DNA of 52,263 nucleotides from Candidatus Propionivibrio dominans (GTDB lineage Bacteria > Pseudomonadota > Gammaproteobacteria > Burkholderiales > Rhodocyclaceae), in contig JADJNC010000001.1 in NCBI GenBank assembly GCA_016709335.1, forward strand, positions 1 through 52,263. The letters are read 5' to 3'. The notes under the pieces were generated by a model, which did no database searches, was not told where the DNA came from, and saw only the letters and a program-made list of their open reading frames with translations. Both the position numbers and the translations under genes were made by a program. Of this stretch, positions 20,165 to 26,107 are shown one piece after another (positions within the stretch are counted from its first letter, which is position 1; every line of letters begins with the position of its first letter).

Positions 20165-20470
20165 ATGACCAGAAAAATCCGCGTGGCCGATCTGCCCGAG
20201 TTTGATCTGGCGGAACATCTCGGCAGCGAAGAAGACATCGCGGCCTATCTGACCGCGGTGATCGAGGCGGGCGATATGGCGGAGCTGGCGCACGCGCTTG
20301 GCTTGGTGGCTCGTGCGCGGGGCATGAGCGAGATTGCCAAAGCCTCCGGGATTACCCGCGAAGCCTTGTACAAGGCGTTGCGGCCAAACGCCTCACCACG
20401 ATTCGACACCATCAACCGGGTATGCGCGGCCCTTGGGGTTCGGCTGGTGGCGCAGGCGATTCATGCATAA
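20165..20470 (+). CDS. HigA-like addiction-module antidote protein, no adjacent toxin
   Basis: 101-residue HTH protein (FDLAEHLGSEEDIAAYLTAV, then ARARGMSEIAKASGITREALYKAL and NASPRFDTINRVCAALGVRL), typical of the antidote family that pairs with a RelE/HigB-like toxin. Such toxins usually lie just upstream. Here only about 140 bases separate it from pepN and they hold its promoter, so the toxin is missing. ATG preferred over the GTG one codon earlier. Upstream of hicBA and possibly cotranscribed with it. Confidence 0.82.
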   Translation: MTRKIRVADLPEFDLAEHLGSEEDIAAYLTAVIEAGDMAELAHALGLVARARGMSEIAKASGITREALYKALRPNASPRFDTINRVCAALGVRLVAQAIHA

Positions 20471-20504
20471 GCGCGGGTAACAGTTCTGTTGACAAGGGAG
20501 CCAC

Positions 20505-20735
20505 ATGATGGAATGTATGATCAATCTGCATATTGAAAAACTGCCGGAAGGTCTTTACCTGGCCACAAGCGACGAAGTGCAAGGCTTGGTCGCCCAAGGA
20601 CGTACGATCCAGGAAACCATCGAAATTGCGCGGGATGTAGCAAGAAAACTGCTGGAGGCGCAATCCGAAGGATTGGGTAGCACACCACCCGCTGCAAAGG
20701 ATATATTTGATTATCCACTTGTTGTGAGTGCCTGA
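20505..20735 (+). CDS. hicB: HicB-like antitoxin
   Basis: 76 residues with the HicB partial RNase H-like fold pattern: INLHIEKLPEGLYLATSDEVQGLVAQGRT then TIQETIEIARDVARKLLEA (each quoted in part). It neutralises the HicA toxin encoded next. AGGGAG lies upstream; start may be this ATG or the next one. Its TGA overlaps the hicA ATG (TGATG), so the two are translated together. HicB before HicA is the reverse of the commonest order but is well known. Confidence 0.83.
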   Translation: MMECMINLHIEKLPEGLYLATSDEVQGLVAQGRTIQETIEIARDVARKLLEAQSEGLGSTPPAAKDIFDYPLVVSA

Positions 20736-20959
20736 TGGGGCGGCTCGCTGGTTTTCGCTATCGGGAAATCATCAAACGCCTCAAGAAACTGGGTTTTGAG
20801 TTTGTTCGCCAGGCTGCGGGTAGCCACGAAATCTGGTGCAATCCGACGACAAACCGCTACACCACCATCCCCAATCATCCTGGAGATATGCCGGAGGGCA
20901 CGCTCAGTGCGATCCTCAAACAGGCCAAGGTCGAGGTGGAAACATTTCTGGAAAAATAG
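20735..20959 (+). CDS. hicA: HicA-like mRNA interferase toxin
   Basis: 74 residues with the HicA double-stranded RNA-binding-like fold: YREIIKRLKKLGFEFVRQAAGSHEIW contains the catalytic His (GSHEIW), followed by TTIPNHPGDMPEGTLSAILKQA. HicA cleaves mRNA and stops growth when HicB is lost. Complete and apparently functional; coupled to hicB by TGATG. Confidence 0.87.
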   Translation: MGRLAGFRYREIIKRLKKLGFEFVRQAAGSHEIWCNPTTNRYTTIPNHPGDMPEGTLSAILKQAKVEVETFLEK

Positions 20960-21133
20960 TGGACGGAACGCCGCAGTTGCCGAAGGGACTTCCCGAGGGC
21001 CGGCCACTCTGGCCACCCCATCCAAATGGCTACCCAGGAAGTGCCATTGGGCATCGGTTTGTTTTCTAATGAAAAATAATCCGCTGCTCTTTCGCTGCTT
21101 TCGCCCCGATTCGGCCACTGAAACACCGCCACA

Positions 21134-21481
21134 CTATGCGGCTTGTAATAGAAACTCGACTTTCACCGCCTCATACGGGAAAACAATCTGACCGTCCTCT
21201 GTCTTATTCAGCACTCCAGCATTGAGTAGCGCGGTGACGTCGCCGTGTACGGCCTTTACGTCGCGTTCAGCGCGGCGTGCGGCTTCGCGAATCGATACCG
21301 GCCCCGCCCCGCAAAGCACCTTGAGTAGTTCCCATCGTTTTTTGCTTAGCACCTTCCAAAGCAACTCGGGAGTGGCAAAGCTGATACGCGCAGTCTTCCG
21401 GGCTTTTCCTGTTTTCCAGGCGCCGGCAAAATCAGCCATGGCGTCGGCAGGGGCTCGCACATCAAGCGTTACTGTTTTCAT
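21134..21481 (-). CDS. HVO_A0114-type winged-helix antitoxin/regulator
   Basis: 115 residues from ATG after GAGGTGG. The C-terminal MarR-like winged helix is clear (RWELLKVLCGAGPVSIREAA, DVKAVHGDVTALLNAGVL, DGQIVFPYEAVKVEF). It overlaps the end of the TumE-like toxin gene by about 20 bases, toxin first, and is presumably its antitoxin and the repressor of the pair. Confidence 0.78.
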   Translation of the reverse strand: MKTVTLDVRAPADAMADFAGAWKTGKARKTARISFATPELLWKVLSKKRWELLKVLCGAGPVSIREAARRAERDVKAVHGDVTALLNAGVLNKTEDGQIVFPYEAVKVEFLLQAA

Positions 21482-21758
21482 GGTTCCACCTCGCAATGTC
21501 CATCTGGAAGTCGGCGATTAATTGATCAGGCGTAGTAAAAGCGTAGGCATTTTCCTTGTCGCCGAAATGCCGGTGATCGCCCTTCCCGACTTCGTTGTCG
21601 TAGCGCAGAACGCATTCACCACGCACGACATAGGCCAGCCTGTACTTGAATGCGTGGGCCGACCCTTTGAGTGGCGTCGAAAGGCGCCATAGCACCAATT
21701 CCGCAAAAGCTGACTCTGAGTAAGCGATGCGGGCGCTAACAAGCTGAACGGCTTTCAT
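21462..21758 (-). CDS. TumE-like toxin (DUF6516)
   Basis: 98 residues. The motif set AELVLWRLSTPLKGSAHAFKYRLAY (in part), LRYDNEVGKGDHRHFG and PDQLIADFQMDIARW matches the DUF6516/TumE family of type II toxins. The molecular target of the family is not known to me. ATG chosen because it lies within a perfect operator-like palindrome; an upstream in-frame start would read through that palindrome. Partner antitoxin follows immediately. Confidence 0.8.
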   Translation of the reverse strand: MKAVQLVSARIAYSESAFAELVLWRLSTPLKGSAHAFKYRLAYVVRGECVLRYDNEVGKGDHRHFGDKENAYAFTTPDQLIADFQMDIARWNHENSNA

Positions 21759-21779
21759 GTTGGAGATAGTGCCAACATG
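21756..21779. promoter_or_regulatory. Palindromic operator at the TumE start
   Basis: CATGTTGG and CCAACATG form a perfect 8-base inverted repeat with an 8-base spacer, including the toxin start codon. Suits autorepression by the toxin-antitoxin complex; inferred. Confidence 0.55.
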
Positions 21780-21989
21780 TGCGGCCGTTGTCAATCAGTC
21801 CAACGCTTACTCATACCACGACAAGGTAGTGCCATTGGGGCAGTCTCAATATTTTTGTAACTTTTACGCAGCCGACCCGTTTATTCGCATGAAAATCGAA
21901 ATGTCTCTGAACTCTTTGGCCCCATCAGACGTGGTCTGTAACCAGATATTTTCTTTCGGCAACCCTCGTCACTTCGACAAAGCCATCCA

Positions 21990-22760
21990 TCAACCGCCAA
22001 GGAGCCTGGCGACTGCGGCCGGGAAGTTGTCAAGAGTGAGGGCCGGGCGAATCAGCAGGTGGTCTTCGTCCGTTGTCCGATATTTTCCGGTACGCACCAT
22101 AATTCCCGGAATTCCGGCCGCTTGCGCGCCACCGATATCATCCGCCAGGTCATCCCCGATCAGGACAGCCTGTTCCGGAGCGATGCCGAGTTCGTCCAAT
22201 GCAGCGCGGAAGAAAGGGATCGCCGGCTTGCCGACGACTTCGGCTGTTTTTCCGCTGCTGTACTCAAGTCCGGCGACAAAGGCGCCCATATCCAGAGTCA
22301 GGCCGTCGATTTCCATGAAATAGCGGTTGCGCGCCATGACAATGAAGGGCAGGCCCTGCATCAGCAAACGGAAAACCCGGTTAAGCGATTCAAAATTGAA
22401 GTGGTGTCCGGCGTCGCCCAAAACGACAGCGTCCGGCTCGGCATGGCTGCAACCGATTTCCTCGGCGATATCCGGATGCACAAGGTAATGGGGATGCAGA
22501 TTGCGCTGCCGGACAAGATTCCGGGTAGCCAGAACGGCCGTCAGGATTTCGTCTGCTTCGACTTCAAACCCCATCTGACGGAGATTGGCGACAATGCGCG
22601 AACGCGGGCTGCGCGTCGTATTGGTCAGAAAGCGAATGGGCAGACCGCTGGCGCGCAAGTCAGCAAGGGCGTCAGCGGCACCGGGGATCGGTTCGTCGTC
22701 AATGTGCAGAACGCCGGCAAGATCGATCAGTATTGCTTGCGGGGCCGTCGGTAAAAGCAC
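21990..22760 (-). CDS. HAD superfamily (subfamily IIA, LHPP-like) hydrolase
   Basis: 256 residues from GTG after GGGAG. Motif I reads LIDLAGVLHID: the nucleophile Asp is present, but the usual second Asp (DxD) is Ala, as in some LHPP-type members that carry Ser there. Motif II is FLTNTTRSPRS, motif III VVGKPAIPFF, motif IV VLIGDDLADDIGGAQAAG. Probably a phosphatase of the TIGR01458 group, substrate unknown. No functional partner nearby. Confidence 0.85.
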   Translation of the reverse strand: MLLPTAPQAILIDLAGVLHIDDEPIPGAADALADLRASGLPIRFLTNTTRSPRSRIVANLRQMGFEVEADEILTAVLATRNLVRQRNLHPHYLVHPDIAEEIGCSHAEPDAVVLGDAGHHFNFESLNRVFRLLMQGLPFIVMARNRYFMEIDGLTLDMGAFVAGLEYSSGKTAEVVGKPAIPFFRAALDELGIAPEQAVLIGDDLADDIGGAQAAGIPGIMVRTGKYRTTDEDHLLIRPALTLDNFPAAVARLLGG

Positions 22761-22831
22761 GATGTTCTCCCAATCGTGACCAGTTCAGTCGATCATTCCT
22801 GAAACATAGAGCGAACGGGAAGCGGACGAAA

Positions 22832-23065
22832 TTACGAGGACGTCGCTACCGTCCGGAGTTGGCCGCGACTTGTCAGCCAACTCGCTGCATTGAGTGACAG
22901 TAAGCCTGGCAAAGAGTTCTCGCACAGCAGGCAAGCCCTCAAATCATGCCACCGCACAGGGATCTCAAGTTCCCGTTGTGGCTTCACCAGACGACTCATC
23001 TTCGTCCTGACAGTTGCCTTGGCATCGCGGCGCATTTCCCTGACCAGGTCATCAAAGGTTGCCAC
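22832..23065 (-). CDS. Hypothetical ORF, possibly a gene fragment
   Basis: A GTG-started frame of 77 codons (ATFDDLVREMRRDAKATVRT, then VKPQRELEIPVRWHDLRA). The composition looks coding and the frame stays open upstream into the end of the cysteine-cluster gene, which suggests the remnant of a longer gene. There is no good ribosome binding site and I do not recognise the family. The rest of 22761-23148 shows nothing else. Confidence 0.25.
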   Translation of the reverse strand: MATFDDLVREMRRDAKATVRTKMSRLVKPQRELEIPVRWHDLRACLLCENSLPGLLSLNAASWLTSRGQLRTVATSS

Positions 23066-23148
23066 AGCATCGAAGGCTATATGTGGGTTCAGATTTGGTT
23101 TGTTCTTTTGCAGAAATTGTTGCGAAGCCGACCCGTTTATCTGGAAAG

Positions 23149-24240
23149 CTACTTGGTTTCGCCCACTGCTATGAGAATCCGGAAACGATGCAATTTTTTC
23201 AGAATTTCTTCAGGAAGTCCGACTTCATGCTGATCATGACAAAGCCGAATGACTTGCTGATTGGTTAACGAACCATCAAAAAAATCAAGGCAATCGTAAA
23301 GCCGTTTACTTATTTTCAGCGGATCAAAAGGCGAATACCCTGACAAGAGATACGAAGATTCGGATATTTTTTCTATATTCAACTCGGGATTCTTTTTTAA
23401 CCGCTCGGGTAATGGAGTGGTGGTCAACAGGCCATACGCCTGTTCAAGCTCCCGAAGGAGAAGCTTCTGTTCAATTCCCTCAATACGGGCAAATTCGTCC
23501 TGACTGAGCTGCCTGATCAAGGTGTAAGCCTGCTTATAGAATTCAGTCTCATTACCGGCCCAGGCTCCCCATGACTTACGGTAAATTGGTTCAGGCGGGG
23601 GCAGATCGTCCAGCTCCTGCAAGGTAAGCGGGGCCGAGACATCGATTGACAGACCGGAGATGGACGGTTTGAAATCCATCTTCAGCAGGACATAGCGTGA
23701 AAGAATTTTCTGCAGATTTTCCAGATATGTTCTGAGAGTCCGCCAGAATCGCCACCCTTCCTCTCCAGCGTCATGCTTGCAGAACCATGTCGAGCAGACC
23801 GCATCCCAGTAGGGCATCACGGTACAGAACCCCTCGTCGTCATGAAACGGACAACGCAAAAATTCACTCCTGCCAAAATACTCCAGGTTTGAGTTCCTGG
23901 AGAGGAGCGTGAACTTTTTCGGTCGGAAAACTCCCAGGGGAGAAATACTGGTCTTTCCGGCAATCCTGTTCAGCATGCGTTGGCGCCCTGTCTCATGCTC
24001 AGGATCATCGGAATTCATCAGTGCGCCAACCAGATAATTCGGGATATCCGGATGATGGGTGCAGCATTTCGTTTTAGCTGAAAAGAATTTTGGCGCATGC
24101 ACGTGCGAATCGGGCTTCTCCAGCATGGCGCAGTTTCTGCAGGTCGCAGCCGATTCAATCGGAATCGGATTCTTAAAAAATGGAGGGAGAAACAGCGAAT
24201 AACATTGTGGAAGGATATCGATGATTCTGGCTGTTTTCAT
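23149..24240 (-). CDS. Cysteine-cluster protein with PqqD-like C-terminal region, candidate peptide-modifying or -binding protein
   Basis: 363 residues from ATG after AAGGAC. Eight cysteines cluster in residues 34-154: CRNC (34, 37), CC (59, 60) before THHPDIPNYLVGAL, Cys130 (RCPFHDDEGFC), Cys139, Cys149 and Cys154 (CSTWFCKHDAG). This recalls YkgJ-type metal-binding cysteine clusters, and could hold zinc or an iron-sulphur centre. A charged helical middle region (about 230-290) follows. The last 55 residues (KISKRLYDCLDFFDGSLTNQ, then LPEEILKKLHRFRILI) look like a small winged helix as in PqqD/RRE domains that bind leader peptides. From memory, uncharacterised proteins of this layout occur in Myxococcota. 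It lies downstream of four leader-peptide genes on the same strand. Function unknown; a role in maturing those peptides is inference. Confidence 0.72.
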   Translation of the reverse strand: MKTARIIDILPQCYSLFLPPFFKNPIPIESAATCRNCAMLEKPDSHVHAPKFFSAKTKCCTHHPDIPNYLVGALMNSDDPEHETGRQRMLNRIAGKTSISPLGVFRPKKFTLLSRNSNLEYFGRSEFLRCPFHDDEGFCTVMPYWDAVCSTWFCKHDAGEEGWRFWRTLRTYLENLQKILSRYVLLKMDFKPSISGLSIDVSAPLTLQELDDLPPPEPIYRKSWGAWAGNETEFYKQAYTLIRQLSQDEFARIEGIEQKLLLRELEQAYGLLTTTPLPERLKKNPELNIEKISESSYLLSGYSPFDPLKISKRLYDCLDFFDGSLTNQQVIRLCHDQHEVGLPEEILKKLHRFRILIAVGETK

Positions 24241-24270
24241 GATTTGTCCTTGCTCGCCAGCGGGTGGTAG

Positions 24271-24288
24271 CGTCCGAATCTTCGGACG
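24271..24288 (-). promoter_or_regulatory. Hairpin before the cysteine-cluster gene
   Basis: CGTCCGAA TC TTCGGACG forms a perfect 8-base stem about 30 bases before the start codon. There is no T-run, so it is not an intrinsic terminator; it may protect or control the mRNA 5' end after upstream termination or processing. Confidence 0.4.
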
Positions 24289-24301
24289 AGAGCGCCTCAT
24301 T

Positions 24302-24334
24302 CAAAAAAGAAAGGGAACTCGCAACGAGTTCCCC
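24302..24334 (-). terminator. Intrinsic terminator between the peptide genes and the cysteine-cluster gene
   Basis: On the minus strand GGGAACTCG TTG CGAGTTCCC is a perfect 9-base stem, followed by TTTCTTTTTT. Placed after the last precursor gene, it would let most transcripts end there and allow limited readthrough to the downstream gene, the usual stoichiometry of precursor versus enzyme. Confidence 0.8.
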
Positions 24335-24359
24335 TACGCCGGATAGGAACTGATCCGAG

Positions 24360-24527
24360 CTAGTGTTTATCAAAGTTGTTGACTTTTTGCAGGCTATCAA
24401 CAGCTAAAGATGAAAAATCCTTATGCAATTTGACAGTATTTATTTCAACTGTGGTCATGCCGCCGCTGACTTGCTCCAGTTCTTCAGCACTGATTTCTTC
24501 TTCCTTTTTCATTTGGTCCTTATTCAT
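24360..24527 (-). CDS. Precursor-like peptide D with double-glycine leader
   Basis: 55 residues from the second of two adjacent ATG codons; GGAGG lies 6 bases upstream. The leader is MNKDQMKKEEEISAEELEQV followed by SGG, matching double-glycine leaders cleaved by C39 peptidase transporters. The core of 32 residues begins MTTVEINTVKLHKDF and contains no Cys. It is a close paralogue of peptide A (both have INTVKLHK and LQK-N). The promoter-side DNA is also duplicated. Product and activity unknown. Confidence 0.75.
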   Translation of the reverse strand: MNKDQMKKEEEISAEELEQVSGGMTTVEINTVKLHKDFSSLAVDSLQKVNNFDKH

Positions 24528-24530
24528 CAT

Positions 24531-24602
24531 ATACCTCCGTATCAAGCAGTTAAATGCGGTGACATTTGGATGTCACCCACGATTGAAGCTGGAACATTTC
24601 AT
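24531..24602 (-). repeat. Duplicated upstream element, copy 1, with perfect palindrome
   Basis: About 70 bases before peptide D that are clearly related to the DNA before peptides C and A. It holds GGTGACAT TTGG ATGTCACC, a perfect 8-base inverted repeat, and ends in the GGAGG ribosome site. Probably a shared promoter/operator or 5' leader structure. Confidence 0.75.
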
Positions 24603-24793
24603 TTGTGGTCAGGTATCGTAACCCCGGGAACCATATTCATCGGAGGGTCCGGCTGTGGATTGAGATTTGGACTTAGCGATATTCCGCCAAAACCTTTTAC
24701 AATCCTTGTTTCAATAGCGGCAATTCCGCCACTAACCTTCTCCAGTTCTTCAGCACTGATTTCTTCATCCTTTTTCATTTGATCCTTGTTCAT
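24599..24793 (-). CDS. Precursor-like peptide C with double-glycine leader and Pro-rich core
   Basis: 64 residues; GGGAGG lies 6 bases before the chosen ATG (a second ATG is directly upstream). Leader MNKDQMKKDEEISAEELEKV then SGG is nearly identical to that of peptide D. The core (41 residues) is quite different: IAAIETRIVKGFGGI followed by LSPNLNPQPDPPMNMVPG. Same leader with an unrelated core is a hallmark of RiPP precursor families. No Cys in the core; Pro- and Asn-rich motif NPQPDPP. Confidence 0.75.
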   Translation of the reverse strand: MNKDQMKKDEEISAEELEKVSGGIAAIETRIVKGFGGISLSPNLNPQPDPPMNMVPGVTIPDHK

Positions 24794-24796
24794 CAT

Positions 24797-24872
24797 ATAC
24801 CTCCCTATCATGCAGTTTGAATTTGGTGACCGATTCCTGATGTCACCCACGATTGAAACTGGAACATTTCAA
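24797..24872 (-). repeat. Duplicated upstream element, copy 2
   Basis: Related to copy 1 over its whole length (shared TGTCACCCACGATTGAA and CTGGAACATTTCA). The palindrome here is GGTGAC...GTCACC with an 11-base loop. On the minus strand TTGAAA, 17 bases, TTCAAT could be a promoter. Confidence 0.7.
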
Positions 24873-24876
24873 AATT

Positions 24877-25062
24877 TCAACATTTTTTTTGCAATTTGAT
24901 AAGTTCAGCTTTACTGATTGTTGCTCCGCCAGATACGCCCTCAAGTTCCTTCTCATTGAGTTCTCTGCTACGGGTATCCCTGGAGTCGCCAGGAGAATCA
25001 GCTTTAATATCTATCTTCATGTCAGGAAATTGTTCTTTAGTGCTTTTGTCTTTGTCAGTCAT
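24877..25062 (-). CDS. Precursor-like peptide B with long leader and very short core
   Basis: 61 residues from ATG, 8 bases after GGAGG. The leader differs from the others: charged MTDKDKSTKEQFPDMK up to SRELNEKELEGVSGG. What remains is only 15 residues, ATISKAELIKLQKKC, with a single C-terminal Cys. It may be a distinct product or a helper peptide. It lacks the duplicated upstream element and instead has a terminator-like hairpin before its ribosome site. Confidence 0.65.
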   Translation of the reverse strand: MTDKDKSTKEQFPDMKIDIKADSPGDSRDTRSRELNEKELEGVSGGATISKAELIKLQKKC

Positions 25063-25075
25063 AATTTGATCCTCC

Positions 25076-25101
25076 AAAAAAATCCAAGGCGCTACGCTTG
25101 G
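25076..25101 (-). terminator. Terminator-like hairpin between peptides A and B
   Basis: On the minus strand CCAAGCG TAG CGCCTTGG (one bulged base) is followed by ATTTTTTT and then directly by the GGAGG of peptide B. It could end part of the peptide A transcripts or act as a leader structure for peptide B. Confidence 0.5.
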
Positions 25102-25163
25102 CGATCAACGCGTTCCGAGAAGCAGCGCGAATTAAGTTTTACCGTACCAACAGGTGAGAAACA

Positions 25164-25349
25164 CTACCGGGTTCTTTCCCACGGATCTGGCTCCAAGGTG
25201 TTGATTTTCTGCAGGTTATCAACCGGTAAAGTTGATAATTCCTTATGCAATTTCACAGTATTTATGTCAGCTTTAGTCATTCCGCCACTGACCTGCTCCA
25301 GATCTTCAGCACTGATTTCCCCATCTTTTTTCATTTGATCCTTTTTCAT
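25164..25349 (-). CDS. Precursor-like peptide A with double-glycine leader
   Basis: 61 residues; GGGAGG lies 6 bases before the ATG. Leader MKKDQMKKDGEISAEDLEQV then SGG. The core (38 residues) MTKADINTVKLHKELSTLPV, then DNLQKINTLEPDPWERTR, is paralogous to peptide D but 6 residues longer with a charged C-terminal tail. First gene of the peptide series, so its upstream DNA should carry the main promoter. Confidence 0.75.
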   Translation of the reverse strand: MKKDQMKKDGEISAEDLEQVSGGMTKADINTVKLHKELSTLPVDNLQKINTLEPDPWERTR

Positions 25350-25432
25350 GATAAACCTCCCAATTATGCAGCTTGAATTCGGTGACTGGTTCCGGATATC
25401 ACCGACGATTTAGACTTGTACACTTCATGTCT
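25350..25432 (-). repeat. Duplicated upstream element, copy 3
   Basis: The most diverged copy: shared ATGCAG.TTGAATT and CGACGATT, and a palindrome CGGTGA...TCACCG (13-base spacer). Marks that peptide genes A, C and D arose by duplication of a unit that includes the 5' region. Confidence 0.65.
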
Positions 25433-25438
25433 AGTCAA
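25409..25438 (-). promoter_or_regulatory. Candidate promoter of the peptide locus
   Basis: On the minus strand TTGACT, 18 bases, TCTAAA. The conserved palindrome lies just downstream, where an operator or transcript leader would be. Not a strong match in the -10 element. Confidence 0.35.
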
Positions 25439-25743
25439 TAAAACACCCTTAGTCAAGGCAATATCCGGATTGCGCGTTTCAGAAAACGGGAAATGGCTCA
25501 ACACTTTTATACAAGGTCGATGTTTCCTGTCTTCAGCATCGCTGGCTATCAAATGATCATGACCGGCAGGCCGAGGAAAAAGCGTAAAAATGAAGCACCG
25601 GGCCGCTATTCGATGAAGAACGACCTGCCTGCAATGCAGATCTGATGTGAAACAATCGGGTGCGGACTCTTGCTGCGCGCCCGGTGATACCTTCCATCCC
25701 GGTCAGCAAACATGCTCATGATCAACAAAGATCAACAAAGGGC
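25439..25743. other. Intergenic region between peptide locus and ilv leader
   Basis: No convincing gene. A 28-codon frame starting MTGRPRKKRK (AT-hook-like, near 25559) lacks a ribosome site. GATCAACAAA is tandemly duplicated near 25719-25738, just before the candidate ilv promoter. Confidence 0.4.
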
Positions 25744-25772
25744 TTGTTATTTTCTTCAGACTCGTTTCTAAT
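25744..25772 (+). promoter_or_regulatory. Candidate promoter for the ilv leader and ilvBN
   Basis: TTGTTA, a 17-base spacer and TCTAAT, about 37 bases upstream of the 58-codon ORF. The only reasonable sigma70-type promoter seen between the peptide locus and ilvB. Confidence 0.45.
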
Positions 25773-25808
25773 CGTGTTTCGCGTGTTTTTTCCTTTGACT
25801 TTAGAACC

Positions 25809-25985
25809 ATGCCTTCTTTTGACGCACACACCATGCAACTGCTTGCCGCGCTGGCGACGGCCACGGTGGCGTACGTCATTTCGCGCTCCCTTGTTCGTGT
25901 TGCCCCGAAAGTACGTGTAGCCAGCATAGTACGGGCCGTACCCAAAGCACCGTCGAGGGCCGGAAGAAAGCAAGTCGAAGCGTAA
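25809..25985 (+). CDS. 58-residue peptide, possible ilvBN leader peptide or small membrane protein
   Basis: Begins MPSFDAHTMQLLAALATATV and continues AYVISRSLVRVAPKVRVASI; ends RAGRKQVEA. Fifteen of 58 codons are Val, Leu or Ile, eight of them in residues 27-44, and a strong terminator starts 16 bases after the stop, in front of ilvB. E. coli ilvBN is controlled by attenuation through a Val/Leu-rich leader (ivbL), so this could be the counterpart. Against this, there is no long run of consecutive Val/Leu codons, and residues 10-28 could be a membrane segment. No clear ribosome binding site upstream. Confidence 0.5.
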   Translation: MPSFDAHTMQLLAALATATVAYVISRSLVRVAPKVRVASIVRAVPKAPSRAGRKQVEA

Positions 25986-26001
25986 AACGACAGCAGATTC
26001 C

Positions 26002-26040
26002 AAAACCCCCGCCGGTCAAACCGGGCGGGGGTTTTCGTTT
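26002..26040 (+). terminator. Strong intrinsic terminator upstream of ilvB (possible attenuator)
   Basis: AAAACCCCCGCC pairs with GGCGGGGGTTTT (12-base stem) and is followed by a T-rich run. Only about 55 bases separate it from the ilvB ribosome site, with no clear promoter in between, so transcription of ilvB probably passes through it. Confidence 0.85.
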
Positions 26041-26107
26041 TTGGGGTCCCGCCCGATAAAGTATCCGGTATAGCCGCCAACGCAGCAATTCCTTGAAGGA
26101 GATGTTC

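Noticed and set aside
21871..23145. Shared string GCCGACCCGTTTAT near 21872 and 23127 as a possible element boundary
   Set aside because: A 14-base match is expected by chance several times in a window of this size, and the flanks do not match.
22890..23233. Plus-strand frames of about 95 codons opposite the end of the cysteine-cluster gene
   Set aside because: They overlap coding DNA of the other strand, lack ribosome sites and show no known motif.
25364..25552. A 62-codon minus-strand frame upstream of peptide A considered as a fifth peptide
   Set aside because: No GG leader and no ribosome site. It reads through the duplicated upstream element.
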